A stretch of DNA of 39,005 nt. Origin: Propionigenium maris DSM 9537 (lineage in GTDB: Bacteria > Fusobacteriota > Fusobacteriia > Fusobacteriales > Fusobacteriaceae). Location of the stretch: positions 1-39,005 of the forward strand of contig NZ_BSDY01000024.1 of the NCBI RefSeq assembly GCF_027925155.1. Reading direction: 5' to 3'. The stretch's first letter is position 1. The number at the start of each line of letters is the position of its first letter. A program made the translations under genes and the position numbers. A model generated the notes under the pieces. That model saw nothing but the letters and a program-made list of their open reading frames with translations, did not search any database and was not told the DNA's origin. Below, one piece after another: positions 38,727 through 39,005 of this stretch.

Positions 38727-39005
38727 TTTCCCCCTTTATCTTTTTAATTCTAATTAAAAAAATATAAGCTAGTTGATTCACTCAACTTACTTTAAGATTA
38801 ATCCCGTTAAAAATTGAGTAAAAAGAATTCTTTTATTCAATTCTAAATTGCAGTGGCTACTTGATTTTGTGTTAACCTTATAGGCTGTTGCAAAAGTATT
38901 GTATAATTTTCAATATTGCAATGGCCTTTTCTATTGTAAATAATAATATCTTTAAACTAACATTAAAAAACTTCCTGCTTAGCCCTCTAACTCTATGATT
39001 ATCAA
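38727..39005. promoter_or_regulatory. Upstream region of the toxin operon with two inverted repeats and a possible IS end
   Basis: AGTTGA-TTCAC-TCAACT (38771-38787 on the plus strand) is an operator-like inverted repeat about 45 bases before the first toxin gene. A larger interrupted palindrome centred on GAATTC lies at 38813-38841. No -35/-10 pair with good spacing is visible. From 38883 the sequence GGCTGTTGCAAAAG resembles the terminal repeat of several IS families and may be an insertion-sequence edge continuing beyond the window. No gene is seen. Confidence 0.45.

Overview
The window comes from a low-GC bacterium with an outer membrane. It encodes a Tsx-type outer-membrane channel, uses strong Shine-Dalgarno sites (AGGAGG) and has A/T-rich intergenic DNA. 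Gene content and protein style look most like a Fusobacteriota species (Propionigenium, Ilyobacter or Psychrilyobacter type). That assignment is inference and no marker gene here proves it.

Region 1 (1-6027) looks like ordinary chromosome: a small secreted protein, a Tsx-like nucleoside channel (minus strand), a divergent Crp/Fnr-type regulator resembling YeiL, a group II PLP-dependent decarboxylase and a metal-dependent amidohydrolase. A palindrome, ATGTTGT-N4-ACAACRT, is centred exactly midway between the -10 boxes of the two divergent promoters (about -41.5 from each). The same sequence forms the tip of the terminator hairpin after the regulator gene.

Region 2 (6028 to about 24150) is a mosaic, decaying integrative element. 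It starts at a 3' tRNA fragment ending in CCA (attachment-site remnant) next to a tyrosine integrase and a small excisionase-like gene. It then holds a divergent control region with an unknown regulator-like gene and the wreck of a type I restriction locus (hsdM 5' end fused to an hsdS 3' end, and the 3' half of hsdR). A compact three-gene cassette sits between the hsdS and hsdR remnants, where accessory defence genes are often found. Two A7 runs in this cassette sit exactly where reading frames would join by a -1 shift. To the right lie a gene II/X-like replication protein, a ribbon-helix-helix-like protein, a membrane protein, a repeat lipoprotein, and a phage/conjugative early block (Gp157-like, ArdC-like, DUF960-like, Rad52-like annealing protein). 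This block ends in a truncated serine recombinase and a broken IS256-family element.

Region 3 (24153-38726, all minus strand) is a large Tc/Rhs (YD-repeat) toxin locus. What is normally one or two giant polypeptides is split into closely packed cistrons: an SpvB/TcdB-like N-terminal protein, a YD-shell protein, and a second YD-shell protein carrying three beta-helix (GLUG-like) modules and two DUF11-like domains. A short terminal cartridge follows, with its own ribosome-binding site, carrying the last stretch of Rhs core plus a toxin tip. Two complete cartridges are present. One has an ADP-ribosyltransferase-like tip with R-STS-ExE motifs and the other an unrecognised tip. There are also remnants of at least two more. 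The cartridges share an almost identical first 140 or so residues and differ completely afterwards, so the locus looks like a toxin with exchangeable, separately translated warheads. No immunity gene was recognised.
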